The notes under the pieces were generated by a model. That model saw only the letters and a list, made by a program, of their open reading frames with translations. It ran no database searches and was not told where the DNA came from. Below, piece by piece: positions 48,397 through 57,310 of a stretch of 64,000 nucleotides of DNA. The first letter of the stretch is position 1, and every line of letters begins with the position of its first letter. The position numbers and the translations under genes are program-made. Source of the stretch: ChocPot-Mid sp043804925 (GTDB taxonomy: Bacteria; Bacteroidota; Ignavibacteria; Kapaibacteriales; UBA2268); contig JAZDIP010000044.1 of NCBI GenBank assembly GCA_043804925.1, positions 29,865 to 93,864 on the forward strand. Reading direction: 5' to 3'.

Positions 48397-49629
48397 TTAA
48401 AATCTTAAAGTAGTTCCCAACCTGACTGTAAAATGCTCGTTCAAAAAAAGTTCTTCGGGTAAAAATCCTTTGGATTTGTAGAGCAAACCCAAATCAAATG
48501 AATATGCTTTTAACAAAGAATTCTTATTGATAATGAAGAAATATCTTAAGTCCATGTCAAATGCTCCACCCGGCAAGGATCCAGCAGTATTAAAATCTAA
48601 ATCTTTTGGTTGTTCCCAATAATGACCTGAAATATCACAATCCAAGCGTTCAAAAAGATGAAAATCAAATAAACTGATACCGAAGCCGTTAAACCAATTG
48701 TTTTTATTTTGAAATTGCCGTGCGTAAACAGACAAATTTAATTCTTTGTATTTTAGCCAAATGTTCTCGTCAATGAAATCTCCAAATGGAGACATAGTAT
48801 AACCAAGTCCGGCATTTAATTTTAGGTTATCCGTAATTTTAAAATTTTCAATACCAAGCATTAATGGATTTATCAGGTTCAAGAAGGAACGCGCCCCAAT
48901 TCTTTTTATAAAGATTGCTTCTTCGGAGCTTAAATCTTTGTATTTTGTGTACCGGTAAAATTTCATGTCAGGTCTGTACAAATGCCTTGCAGCGCCATAG
49001 GTATCAAATCCGACAATATCCCTTTCGAGTTCATTTTCTTCTTCCTCAATATCCACATCTAATTGAAAAAGCCCTGATACATAATATTGAAGTATAGCCA
49101 ATTTTCTTAACCAATACTCCCACTTGAAATTTTTAAATTCATCTTTTTCGAAACTGCCAATATTTTCAACCCTTTTTGTTAACATATAATCCGATTCCAA
49201 TCCGGCAGTATGTAGCCGGATATAATTTGGCAAATCGTTATCCCTCAAATTCTTTAATGTCTCGTCAGATACACCTTTTACATAAGCGGCTAAATCCTTA
49301 TTGAAATATGGTTGTGAAATTGCTCCGATATTTTTAGCTGTTAGTATGGAACGATGTCCTTCTTCGTGAGTTAGCGGCATTAAAAAGAAAGATATTAACC
49401 AAACTTGAATTACGTCTGAGACATATTCATTAACCGAATTGTTCAATCCCCGTGCAGACAAACGGTATAAACTTAGATAATCCTGATTGAATTGCCTCAT
49501 TGTAAATAATTGAGCAGGTGAATCCATGATGATAAAATTATAATCAACTGTCTGTTTTGTAGAATCTACCTGAGCATTGGAGATACAAATATTTAAGCAA
49601 AGTAATGATAAGATAATTAATGTTTTCAT
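48397..49629 (-). CDS. HEXXH-containing envelope protein, unknown function
   Basis: Start taken at the ATG preceded by GAGGAAAAC; the frame is open 75 bases upstream, into the DUF5686 gene. About 410 residues. Signal peptide ends near I-S-N-A-Q. The motif H-E-E-G-H at residues 88-92 follows a hydrophobic stretch (V-W-L-I-S-F-F-L-M-P) and is a canonical HEXXH zinc-protease signature. The C-terminal 200 residues show alternating strands like an outer-membrane beta-barrel (L-K-L-N-A-G-L-G-Y-T, F-D-M-D-L-R-Y-F, F-T-V-R-L-G-T-T-L-R-F). I do not recognise the family. It lies 8 bases after the DUF5686 stop in the same operon, and a second copy of that gene's end lies after it. Confidence 0.65.
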   Translation of the reverse strand: MKTLIILSLLCLNICISNAQVDSTKQTVDYNFIIMDSPAQLFTMRQFNQDYLSLYRLSARGLNNSVNEYVSDVIQVWLISFFLMPLTHEEGHRSILTAKNIGAISQPYFNKDLAAYVKGVSDETLKNLRDNDLPNYIRLHTAGLESDYMLTKRVENIGSFEKDEFKNFKWEYWLRKLAILQYYVSGLFQLDVDIEEEENELERDIVGFDTYGAARHLYRPDMKFYRYTKYKDLSSEEAIFIKRIGARSFLNLINPLMLGIENFKITDNLKLNAGLGYTMSPFGDFIDENIWLKYKELNLSVYARQFQNKNNWFNGFGISLFDFHLFERLDCDISGHYWEQPKDLDFNTAGSLPGGAFDMDLRYFFIINKNSLLKAYSFDLGLLYKSKGFLPEELFLNEHFTVRLGTTLRF

Positions 49630-49637
49630 AGTTTTCC

Positions 49638-52016
49638 TCAAAACGGTAAAGTAATATCCAAATACCAGTTGAATCTGCCGGATGCTATTGGTCCTGTTCC
49701 CCAAACTGCTCCGGCACCGAAATAAAATATATTGCTAATAAATGTCGGTATCCTTTCAAAGCCGAAACCTGCTTCTGAATACCACTCTTTAGAGTTAAAA
49801 GCGGTTTCAAATTTTCCTGTTGAAGCCCTCCCAATTAAATCGAGTCCCCTGCCTTCGTAAAGCGGAAACCCAAGCCACCGCCACCAAATATCTGTGAAAT
49901 TATATTTAATATGTCCTGTGAAAGCACTTTTTTCTTCGTAAATCCCAAAAGGCATTGTGCAGAAATTTCCGAATTTTGAGATAAACAACAAAGAACCTCT
50001 TGCTTTGAATTGTTCCTGCACCGGAAGGTTGTTTCCAATTCCATAATCAAGAAATAATTCTAATTTAAGAGGATTATATCCGGTTTGAAAAGTTGGAGTT
50101 TCGAATTTTATGCTGATGTAGTTCCTATTGAAAGTTTCCTTGTCATTTTGATTCTCTCCATATATAAAGCTATAATAAAGGTTCATTTCAAAACCCTTAT
50201 AGAATTTGAAAATCCGGTGTAAATACAAATTCATGCTTCCGGAAGCAGATAAGAAATTTCCATCATCAATTTGCGGATTATTTCTCCAATATTTCTTTGT
50301 GAATATAGACCTGTCTGTATTTTTCTCCAAAGAAAAACATCTGGAATTTTCTAACATCAGGTCAAACGAGAATTGTCTTGAAGGAACTGATAATACTATG
50401 CTCCACCCATCTTTTTTAAAATAGTCATAATAATCGTAATGGAATAAGGATGAAGAAACAGTATTTATTAACATTGGAATATTACCATAATACCCGTCAG
50501 ACTCTGCTTTGGAAAACAGATTTCCTGAGACAAAGAATAATTTTTCAAATAATTTAAAGGGCATTTGAAGACCTATGGAACCTACAGGTTTTTGCAATCC
50601 AAAGCTAAAGGCAGCAGAACCATATAAATAGAAAATGTCATATTGAAACCATGGAGATAAACCAATGGAAACAGATGTAACGCGGTTGAAATCAAAATAA
50701 GGGTTTAATATACTATATCTAATTTTTGAAGAATCTTTTGCTAATGTATCAGCTACGGCAACAAGACTGTCCACCTTGACATACATCATCTTTTCCCTTT
50801 CGGATATATCCCTGAGTGAATTCTTTTCCCAGTATTCAATTTTGGAGGAATCCGCAAGTGGTGCAACCGTCAGCTTCTTTACATTTTCCAAATAAATTGA
50901 ATCAGGAAGCAGAACATTCACTTCCATCTCGCTGTAAATACTGCTTGCTTTTGCATTCAGCTTCACGTCAATAATACCTTTGATTATATCAACTCTTGCT
51001 TTTCCTGTAATTTCCAATAAAGATGGATGCCACATATTTTCTTTGATTTCTTCAAATTTTTGGATAATATGCAAACTATCCATAAAAGCTATTGCAGTGG
51101 ATTCGCTTGGTTCCAAATCCAATTCGATTAAATTATAAGTGCCTTCAACAATTTTAATCATACCTTTGAACAATGGGAATATATCAGTCTTTGGCATTAC
51201 CTGAATTTCATATATATATCTGTTGTCCAAAATATTCTTTTTCAGGATTTTGTAATTATAGTAATCGAGGGCATCTTTGCTTAGCGGTGTAACAAAATTT
51301 ACATTGATAAAATCGACTTCATCTTTGTATAAATTGAAAAAATTGCTAATTGCCATAACATTATCATTCGGCTTTATGTTTGCTGTTTGCCGTCTTTGAA
51401 TTATCTCCTTGAAATTAACATTTTTCTCATAGTCAGAATACATACGTGTAAAAGTTTCGAGAACGAACATCTTGTATTGTTCCGGTGCTTTAGTGCCTAA
51501 TGAACCACCAATTGAAATACTATTCCCGCTTGTACTCCCAAAAACATTCCCGTCAAGTTCCATCACTACTTTTGAATAAAGCAAACCCTTGAATGTTGAG
51601 ATTTTCTGTTGGTTTTCCTGCTTTCTTTCTATTGCTCTTTTGATAACATCCTTTGGCTCGATATTACCGATAACAGTTGCTTCTTTCAACTTAACGGCTG
51701 ATTCAACAAGTTGAATCCTAACTGTATCAATTGTTTCATCAACATCAACAAATTGTGTTTCGTAACCAATTGACATGATTTTCAATTTATTTTTCCCTGT
51801 TAGAAATGGAATTTTAAACTTACCTCTTGTGGATGAGTAGGTCCCTTTGTTGCTGTTTACAACTTTGATAGTGGCTCCAGGGATTGCATCTCCGCTTGAA
51901 TTGTCGCTTACTTCGCCATAAATGGAATAAGTGTTTTGATGAGTTTGAGATTCAGCTAAACAAAATTGAAATAAAAATAAAATAAGAATTAATTTTGCTT
52001 TGGAAATAGTTGCCAT
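49638..52016 (-). CDS. DUF5686 and carboxypeptidase-regulatory-like domain outer-membrane protein
   Basis: About 792 residues; start taken at the first ATG. Signal peptide ends A-E-S-Q. Residues about 25-110 are a carboxypeptidase-regulatory-like domain (I-Y-G-E-V-S-D). The rest is the large DUF5686 region: P-K-D-V-I-K-R-A-I-E-R-K, then S-K-D-A-L-D-Y-Y-N-Y, then a predicted barrel to the C-terminal F. Such proteins are common in Bacteroidota outer membranes and have no established function. The 3' end occurs again, reverse-oriented to the kdsD end, at 48216-48350. Confidence 0.85.
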   Translation of the reverse strand: MATISKAKLILILFLFQFCLAESQTHQNTYSIYGEVSDNSSGDAIPGATIKVVNSNKGTYSSTRGKFKIPFLTGKNKLKIMSIGYETQFVDVDETIDTVRIQLVESAVKLKEATVIGNIEPKDVIKRAIERKQENQQKISTFKGLLYSKVVMELDGNVFGSTSGNSISIGGSLGTKAPEQYKMFVLETFTRMYSDYEKNVNFKEIIQRRQTANIKPNDNVMAISNFFNLYKDEVDFINVNFVTPLSKDALDYYNYKILKKNILDNRYIYEIQVMPKTDIFPLFKGMIKIVEGTYNLIELDLEPSESTAIAFMDSLHIIQKFEEIKENMWHPSLLEITGKARVDIIKGIIDVKLNAKASSIYSEMEVNVLLPDSIYLENVKKLTVAPLADSSKIEYWEKNSLRDISEREKMMYVKVDSLVAVADTLAKDSSKIRYSILNPYFDFNRVTSVSIGLSPWFQYDIFYLYGSAAFSFGLQKPVGSIGLQMPFKLFEKLFFVSGNLFSKAESDGYYGNIPMLINTVSSSLFHYDYYDYFKKDGWSIVLSVPSRQFSFDLMLENSRCFSLEKNTDRSIFTKKYWRNNPQIDDGNFLSASGSMNLYLHRIFKFYKGFEMNLYYSFIYGENQNDKETFNRNYISIKFETPTFQTGYNPLKLELFLDYGIGNNLPVQEQFKARGSLLFISKFGNFCTMPFGIYEEKSAFTGHIKYNFTDIWWRWLGFPLYEGRGLDLIGRASTGKFETAFNSKEWYSEAGFGFERIPTFISNIFYFGAGAVWGTGPIASGRFNWYLDITLPF

Positions 52017-52171
52017 AATTTTCAAAATATTTAATTATTAAAATTTTAATTACCAAATATAAGATATTAAACATAAAATATTATTACACTATTTATATCT
52101 TTAATAAATAACATAGGTTTTAATTTTTGAGAGATATAAAATTTAATTAATGCTTACTCTTCATTACAAAA

Positions 52172-53437
52172 ATGGAAAAGAAAAAAATAAACAGAAATGA
52201 CATTGAATTGATGGCTCCCGTCGGTTCTTATGAGTCGCTGATGGCGGCTATTAATGCTAAAGCCGATTCAGTATACTTTGGTGCAGGTAATCTAAACATG
52301 AGAGCACGCTCATCAGCAAACTTCAATCTTGAAGATATTCATAAGATTTCGAAGATTTGCCGGGAGAACAATGTTAAATCCTATCTGACTCTCAATACAG
52401 TTGTCTATGACGGGGAACAATCGAAAATACAGGAAATTATAGAATCTGCAAAGGATGCAAAAATTTCAGCTATCATCGCTTCGGATATGGCAGTAATCGG
52501 TTACTGCAAAAAGACCGGAATGGAAGTTCACGCCAGCACTCAATTGAATGTAAGTAATATTGAATCGCTAAAGTTCTTTGCTGAATATTGCAATGTTATT
52601 GTTTTGGCAAGAGAGTTGAACATGAATCAGGTGAAAGAAATTTCTAAAGAAATTTCAGAACAAAATATTATTTCATCCTCAGGTGAACATATCCGGCTTG
52701 AAATGTTTGTTCATGGAGCATTGTGTATGTCCATTTCCGGAAAATGTTATCTCAGTTTGCATGAGCACAATTACTCTGCAAACCGCGGGGCTTGTCTTCA
52801 AGCATGCAGAAGAAGATATGAAGTTCGGGATAAGGAAACAGGTCTTGAACTTGAGATAGATAATGAGTATATTATGTCGCCAAAAGACCTTTGTACAATT
52901 ACTTTTTTGGATAAAATCATAGATGCCGGAGTAAGTGTTTTAAAAATCGAAGGAAGGGGACGCTCTCCGGAATACGTAAAGACCACTGTCGAATCTTATA
53001 ACGAAGCTTTGAGTTTAATATCGGAAGACAATTATACATTAGAAAAAGCAATAAAACTTGAAGACAAACTAAAAACTGTTTACAACCGCGGTTTTTGGGA
53101 TGGATACTATTTAGGCAGACGGCTTGGGGAATGGACAGACCGCTATGGTTCCAGTTCCACAAAAACAAAGGAATATGTCGGCAAAGTTACACATTATTAT
53201 CCAAATCAGGGTGTTGTTGCAGTTCTTGTTGAAAGCAAGGAGATAAACAATGCTCAGGAAATCTTGATCACAGGTCCGACAACCGGAGCTTATACTGCTA
53301 TGATAGAAGAAATCAGAATTGATGATAGGAAAGTTGATTTTGCACAAAAAGGTGATACAATTTCCTTTAAAGTAGGCACAAAGGTCAGACCTAACGATAA
53401 ATTGTATAAGATAGTTGATGCGGAGAGGGGAAAATAA
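52172..53437 (+). CDS. U32 family peptidase / TrhP-like tRNA-hydroxylation protein
   Basis: A 421-residue protein with the U32 signature E-M-F-V-H-G-A-L-C-M-S-I-S-G-K-C-Y-L-S (about 180-198), a following cysteine pair (G-A-C-L-Q-A-C-R-R) and an N-terminal E-L-M-A-P-V-G-S. The C-terminal part (Y-V-G-K-V-T-H-Y, then D-K-L-Y-K-I) matches the domain of YegQ/TrhP, which installs 5-hydroxyuridine at position 34 of tRNA. Length near 420-450 is normal. Assignment to TrhP rather than another U32 branch is an inference. Confidence 0.85.
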   Translation: MEKKKINRNDIELMAPVGSYESLMAAINAKADSVYFGAGNLNMRARSSANFNLEDIHKISKICRENNVKSYLTLNTVVYDGEQSKIQEIIESAKDAKISAIIASDMAVIGYCKKTGMEVHASTQLNVSNIESLKFFAEYCNVIVLARELNMNQVKEISKEISEQNIISSSGEHIRLEMFVHGALCMSISGKCYLSLHEHNYSANRGACLQACRRRYEVRDKETGLELEIDNEYIMSPKDLCTITFLDKIIDAGVSVLKIEGRGRSPEYVKTTVESYNEALSLISEDNYTLEKAIKLEDKLKTVYNRGFWDGYYLGRRLGEWTDRYGSSSTKTKEYVGKVTHYYPNQGVVAVLVESKEINNAQEILITGPTTGAYTAMIEEIRIDDRKVDFAQKGDTISFKVGTKVRPNDKLYKIVDAERGK

Positions 53438-53559
53438 TTATTATTTAAAAATTAATAATTACGAAATATTTTCCCTGAAAACACAGCCATTGCGGTTAAG
53501 TAAGTTACCATATTTGAATCCCTCACGGGATAATTTTTCGGTTCTCGGTTCACAAAAAT

Positions 53560-53682
53560 TCCGTCTGCTGTCTGCTTTTCTTTCGGTGTTTCTGTCCTTC
53601 GGTCATTCTGTCTTCTGTCTTCTGACTTCCGTCTTTCCGTCCTTCTGTCCTTCTGTCTTTCCGTCCTTCCATCCTTCTGTTC
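53560..53682. repeat. Degenerate octanucleotide repeat (CTTCTGTC)n
   Basis: Units such as CTTCTGTC, CTTCCGTC, TTTCCGTC and CATTCTGTC run for about 120 bases. Same unit, strand, preceding palindrome and following tail as the array at 28680-28749. Confidence 0.8.
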
Positions 53683-53747
53683 TACCGCCTACCATCTCCT
53701 TTCATCCGTTTAACATTTTACGTTTCACATTTCGCTGTTTCACGATT

Positions 53748-54036
53748 AAAATTAAAACCTTTTCAAAATAATTTCCATTACGTTTCCTTTCTCATCTTTA
53801 ATTTTGTTGTGCTTGTTCTTTGGCAAATAGATTTGTTTTTGTATGTATTAACGGATAACTGAAAACGAAAAAATAAAACAACTACGCAAAATGCGACAAC
53901 TTCAATTTTCATCGAATCAAACACTTGAAAAATTGGGGCTTAACTTAACTCATTTTTGTCCCAAGCATCACTGGAAGAACCGACACCGGCGACAAAATAA
54001 AAATCGAAAATTTCGGTGAAATTGGTGAAACTAATT
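53748..54036 (+). repeat. Dispersed noncoding element, copy A
   Basis: About 290 bases that align in blocks with the reverse complement of 58366-58683. Shared blocks in order: TTAAAACC, ATTAC-TTTC, AATTTTGTT-CTTGTTCTTTG, ATTAACGGATAACTGAAAACG (given here in part), TACGCAAAATGCGACAA, AACTTAAC, AACCGACA and TCGGTGAAATTGGTG. No reading frame runs through it. Confidence 0.75.
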
Positions 54037-54334
54037 TTTTACAGCCCGATAATTCCTTAATTGATAACGAATTACAAAATCACTGGATTTCACCTCTCTG
54101 TGAAAAAAAACGCAACCCAGCGAAATAAACATCAAAAGTTTCAGTCGTACGCTTATAACTATCCGCTCCTCCAAAAAATAATTTATTTCGTAATGAAAAA
54201 CCAAATAATCTTTAGAAAATCTGAAATTAAATTTGGCTAATTTCCAAAAAAATAATAAATTTGTAGTTCTTTGATAAGTAACTTCACAAAAAATGTATTG
54301 TGTGAGTTGGTTTTTTAACAATTTAGGTGATAAT

Positions 54335-54787
54335 ATGAGTGAACGTCGTCTGTATGAAACGACATTTATAATCAATGCAGCTCTCGAAGATAACGACATT
54401 GAAGCTGTAGTTTCTAAAGTTGCTGGTTATATCGAAAATCATGGTGGAAAAGTCCAGGAAATTAATAAATGGGGTAGAAGACGTCTTTCATACCCTATTA
54501 ATAAAAAATACAATGGATATTATGTGCATATGATTTTTGATGCTAACAGCAATACTATTCCGATTTTGGAAAGATTCATGGTTCTTGAAGATACTGTCTT
54601 AAGACATTTAACGCTTGTCCTCACTACAAAGTTACGTGAGTTCAGAGTTAAACGGGCTGCCGAACAGCAGGAAAGATTAGCAAGAAGTCTCGAAGAAGCT
54701 GCTGCTTCAGGTACAGGATATGGTCATTCCAAATCTGAACCGGTATTAATCGGCAAAACGGCAGATGTTGTTGAAGCTAAAGTTTAA
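54335..54787 (+). CDS. rpsF: 30S ribosomal protein S6
   Basis: A 150-residue protein with the S6 fold: R-R-L-Y-E-T-T-F-I-I-N near the start, G-G-K-V-Q-E-I-N-K-W-G-R-R-R-L-S-Y-P-I and V-L-R-H-L-T-L-V-L. The C-terminus carries an extra charged and Gly/Ser-rich tail (about residues 110-150), longer than in E. coli S6 without its glutamate extension. Start chosen at the ATG preceded by TTAGGTGATA; the frame is open 42 bases upstream. Binds 16S rRNA in the platform with S18. The S18 gene (rpsR), usually next, is absent here. Confidence 0.97.
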   Translation: MSERRLYETTFIINAALEDNDIEAVVSKVAGYIENHGGKVQEINKWGRRRLSYPINKKYNGYYVHMIFDANSNTIPILERFMVLEDTVLRHLTLVLTTKLREFRVKRAAEQQERLARSLEEAAASGTGYGHSKSEPVLIGKTADVVEAKV

Positions 54788-54875
54788 TTACTTTAAGTTT
54801 TATGGTGAATCGTTGTTTATCGCTGAATCATCATTTGACACTTAACTTATTATAATAAAATTTTTGAATTTATAA

Positions 54876-55334
54876 ATGGCAAAACCAATGAAAGTAATAT
54901 TAAGACAAGATGTTGATAATCTTGGGCAAATGGGAACAATTGTAAATGTTAAACCGGGATATGCACGAAACTATCTCATTCCGAGAGAACTTGCATACCA
55001 TGCAACTACTAATGCTCTAAGAGTGTTTGAACAAGAGAAAAAGCAATACGAAAAACTAAGGGCTTTCGAAAAAGCGGATGCAGAAAAAATTGCACTTCAA
55101 ATTGCAGATTTGCAGATCAGCATTCCAATGAAGGTCGGAGAAGAAGGACGGCTCTACGGCTCTGTAACATCACAAATGATTGCCCAGGAAATGGAATTAA
55201 GAGGTTACGATATTGATAAAAGACAAATTATGATTGATGATACTATTAAATCTTTAGGTGTATTTGATGTTAAATTACGATTGCATTCCGAAATAACAGC
55301 CAACTTAAAGATTTGGGTTATCAGCGAAGAATAA
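54876..55334 (+). CDS. rplI: 50S ribosomal protein L9
   Basis: A 152-residue L9 with the conserved N-terminus M-K-V-I-L-R-Q-D-V-D-N-L-G and N-V-K-P-G-Y-A-R-N-Y-L-I-P, the long central helix (E-Q-E-K-K-Q-Y-E-K-L) and a C-terminal domain. The first ATG adds M-A-K-P before the usual M-K-V-I-L start, so the second ATG, 12 bases downstream, is equally possible. It follows rpsF by only 88 bases. Confidence 0.97.
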   Translation: MAKPMKVILRQDVDNLGQMGTIVNVKPGYARNYLIPRELAYHATTNALRVFEQEKKQYEKLRAFEKADAEKIALQIADLQISIPMKVGEEGRLYGSVTSQMIAQEMELRGYDIDKRQIMIDDTIKSLGVFDVKLRLHSEITANLKIWVISEE

Positions 55335-55413
55335 GCTAAACAGCGAAAAGTAAAACGCGAAACGTTTTAACTAAATTTGAAAAAGAAAGAACAATGATAT
55401 TTTCTATTTATTG

Positions 55414-55446
55414 AGCGGTTTATAAGATTAAATCGCTTTTTTTTTA
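55414..55446 (+). terminator. Rho-independent terminator of the rpsF-rplI unit
   Basis: GCGGTTTA pairs with TAAATCGC (one G-T pair, 6-base loop) and is followed by nine T. It lies about 80 bases after the rplI stop. A second stem, TAAAACG/CGTTTTA (55351-55369), precedes it without a U-tract and resembles the CACGTTTCGC repeats. Confidence 0.8.
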
Positions 55447-55455
55447 CAAAATTCT

Positions 55456-56397
55456 ATGAAAAGAGTTTGCATAGCAGGTGGAACAGGTCTCATTGGAGCA
55501 AGACTTTTAGAATTGCTAGCCGATAGTGATTATCATGTGGTTTCTCTAACTCGTAACTTAAAAAAGTCAATAAAACTCCTTCCAAAAGCAAAACAGCATA
55601 TCCTTTTTGATGCTGCTTCTACAGAATTTCGTGAGGCAATTGGAAACAGTTTTGCCATTATTAATCTTTCAGGTGCTTCGATTGCAGGAAAACGCTGGTC
55701 AAAGTCATACAAGAAAGTAATTCTCCAAAGCAGAATAAAAACAACCGCTATTTTATCAGAAGCAATAAATAAATCATCCAATCCTCCAAAAGTATTTGTC
55801 AATGCATCTGCAGTGGGTATATACGAAAATTCTGGAGACAATACTATAAGCGAAAAATCCCAAACAGGACACGATTTCCTCGCCGATGTTTGCAAGCAAT
55901 GGGAAGCAGAAGCATTCAAATCATGGGAAAAATGCCGTGTCGTTACAGCAAGAACAGGCATCGTCCTCGACAAAAGTGGAGGTGCATTGGCAAAGATGCT
56001 ATTACCATTTAAACTATTTCTCGGTGGTCCTTTGGGTTCCGGTAAACAATGGATGCCCTGGATTCATATCGAAGACACAGTCAGGTTATATAAATGGGTA
56101 ATTGAAAACGAAAACATCAGCGGACCTGTTAACTTCACAGCACCCAAACCTGTTCAGATGAAAACATTTGCAAAGACAATCGGAAATGTTTTAAAAAGAC
56201 CATCCGTATTTAAAGTACCATCTTTCTTACTCAAAATAGTATTAGGAGAATCTTCTGTAATTGTTCTCAGTGGTCAAAATTCTATACCCCAAAAAGCAAT
56301 GGAAAACGGTTTCAAATTCAAGTATTCCGGCCTAAAAGAAGCATTGATTTCGATATTAAAAAGAGAAGAATTACTGAAAGAGGAAAATCTTTTATAA
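55456..56397 (+). CDS. TIGR01777 family epimerase (YfcH-like)
   Basis: A 313-residue atypical short-chain dehydrogenase/epimerase. Rossmann motif G-G-T-G-L-I-G at residues 8-14; conserved I-I-N-L-S-G-A-S-I, N-A-S-A-V-G-I-Y (the usual tyrosine position), R-T-G-I-V-L-D and F-N-F-T-A-P-like V-N-F-T-A-P-K-P-V, plus the C-terminal DUF1731 region. Substrate unknown for the family. The start ATG lies 10 bases after the T-run of the rplI terminator. Confidence 0.92.
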   Translation: MKRVCIAGGTGLIGARLLELLADSDYHVVSLTRNLKKSIKLLPKAKQHILFDAASTEFREAIGNSFAIINLSGASIAGKRWSKSYKKVILQSRIKTTAILSEAINKSSNPPKVFVNASAVGIYENSGDNTISEKSQTGHDFLADVCKQWEAEAFKSWEKCRVVTARTGIVLDKSGGALAKMLLPFKLFLGGPLGSGKQWMPWIHIEDTVRLYKWVIENENISGPVNFTAPKPVQMKTFAKTIGNVLKRPSVFKVPSFLLKIVLGESSVIVLSGQNSIPQKAMENGFKFKYSGLKEALISILKREELLKEENLL

Positions 56398-56464
56398 ATT
56401 AAAATTATTTCCATAATTTAGTTTTCAATAATTGGTTAATAGTAATTAATGTAGCGGTGTTGGT

Positions 56465-57256
56465 ATGGAAATAATTGACTTATCGCAAGAGCATGAAAAT
56501 ATTTACTGCTTATGTCTCGAGGACTGGTCCGAAGAGATGAAGGAATCCGGAGATTCAAAAAAAATCTGGCTCGAGAATATGAAAGATAAGGGTTTAAGAG
56601 TCAAGTTAGCCAAAGATGATGGTGAAACAGTCGGTATGATTCAGTATGTGCCTATAGAATATTCTTTTGCAGAAGGCAAAGATTTGTATTTCATTTTATG
56701 CATTTGGGTTCACGGACACAAGCAGGGAGTTGGTGACAGAAGAAAAAAAGGCATAGGTAAAAAGCTAATTAAAGCCGCCGAAGAAGATATAATTTCACTG
56801 GGCGGTAAAGGGCTTGTTGCCTGGGGACTCTCTATTCCTGTTTTTATGCGGGCTTCATGGTTTAAGAAACAGGGCTACAAGAAAATTGATAAGGATGGAA
56901 TGATGGCATTGCTTTGGAAACCTTTTACTGATGATGCAAAACCTCCTAAATTAATAAAACAAAAAAAGAAACCTGAAAAAATTGCCGGTCAGGTTACAAT
57001 CTGTTCCTTCCATAACGGTTGGTGCCCGGCACAAAACATCGTGTATGAAAGGGCAAAGAGAGCGGTAAACAACCTTAATGACAACAGAATTGTCTTACAA
57101 GATTTTAATACATTCGAACATCAAATATTTAATGAATGGGGAATAATGGATGCTTTGTTTATTGACGGTAAATCTGTCAGAACAGGACCTCCAACAAAGT
57201 ATGAGAAAATCGTAAAGCTGATTAATAAAGGTTTGAAGAAAATAGGAAATAATTAA
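56465..57256 (+). CDS. GNAT N-acetyltransferase fused to a YoaP-like domain
   Basis: A 263-residue two-domain protein. The N-terminal half is a GNAT fold with acetyl-CoA motif R-R-K-K-G-I-G-K-K-L-I (about 96-106) and M-I-Q-Y-V-P. The C-terminal 90 residues match YoaP (PF14268): F-H-N-G-W-C-P-A-Q-N, thioredoxin-like, then D-A-L-F-I-D-G-K and G-P-P-T-K-Y-E. The single Cys in G-W-C-P would be the reactive residue. The acceptor is unknown. Confidence 0.85.
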   Translation: MEIIDLSQEHENIYCLCLEDWSEEMKESGDSKKIWLENMKDKGLRVKLAKDDGETVGMIQYVPIEYSFAEGKDLYFILCIWVHGHKQGVGDRRKKGIGKKLIKAAEEDIISLGGKGLVAWGLSIPVFMRASWFKKQGYKKIDKDGMMALLWKPFTDDAKPPKLIKQKKKPEKIAGQVTICSFHNGWCPAQNIVYERAKRAVNNLNDNRIVLQDFNTFEHQIFNEWGIMDALFIDGKSVRTGPPTKYEKIVKLINKGLKKIGNN

Positions 57257-57310
57257 CAATTGAAAATTCTCTTTCTACTTTATAACTTTATAAACTTTCT
57301 ACCGGCTTGA

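Larger units (their letters stand above)
53438..54334. other. 897-bp noncoding, repeat-rich spacer before rpsF
   Basis: No believable gene. From left to right it holds a palindrome ATCCC-TCAC-GGGAT (53519-53532), a degenerate octanucleotide repeat (53560-53682), CACATTTCGCTGTTTCACG-type sequence (53724-53745), and a dispersed element (53748-54036). The last 300 bases should also contain the rpsF promoter. Confidence 0.7.

Noticed and set aside
53415..53771. 118-codon plus-strand frame in the repeat-rich spacer
   Set aside because: It is a translation of the octamer repeat and flanking palindromes with no protein features.
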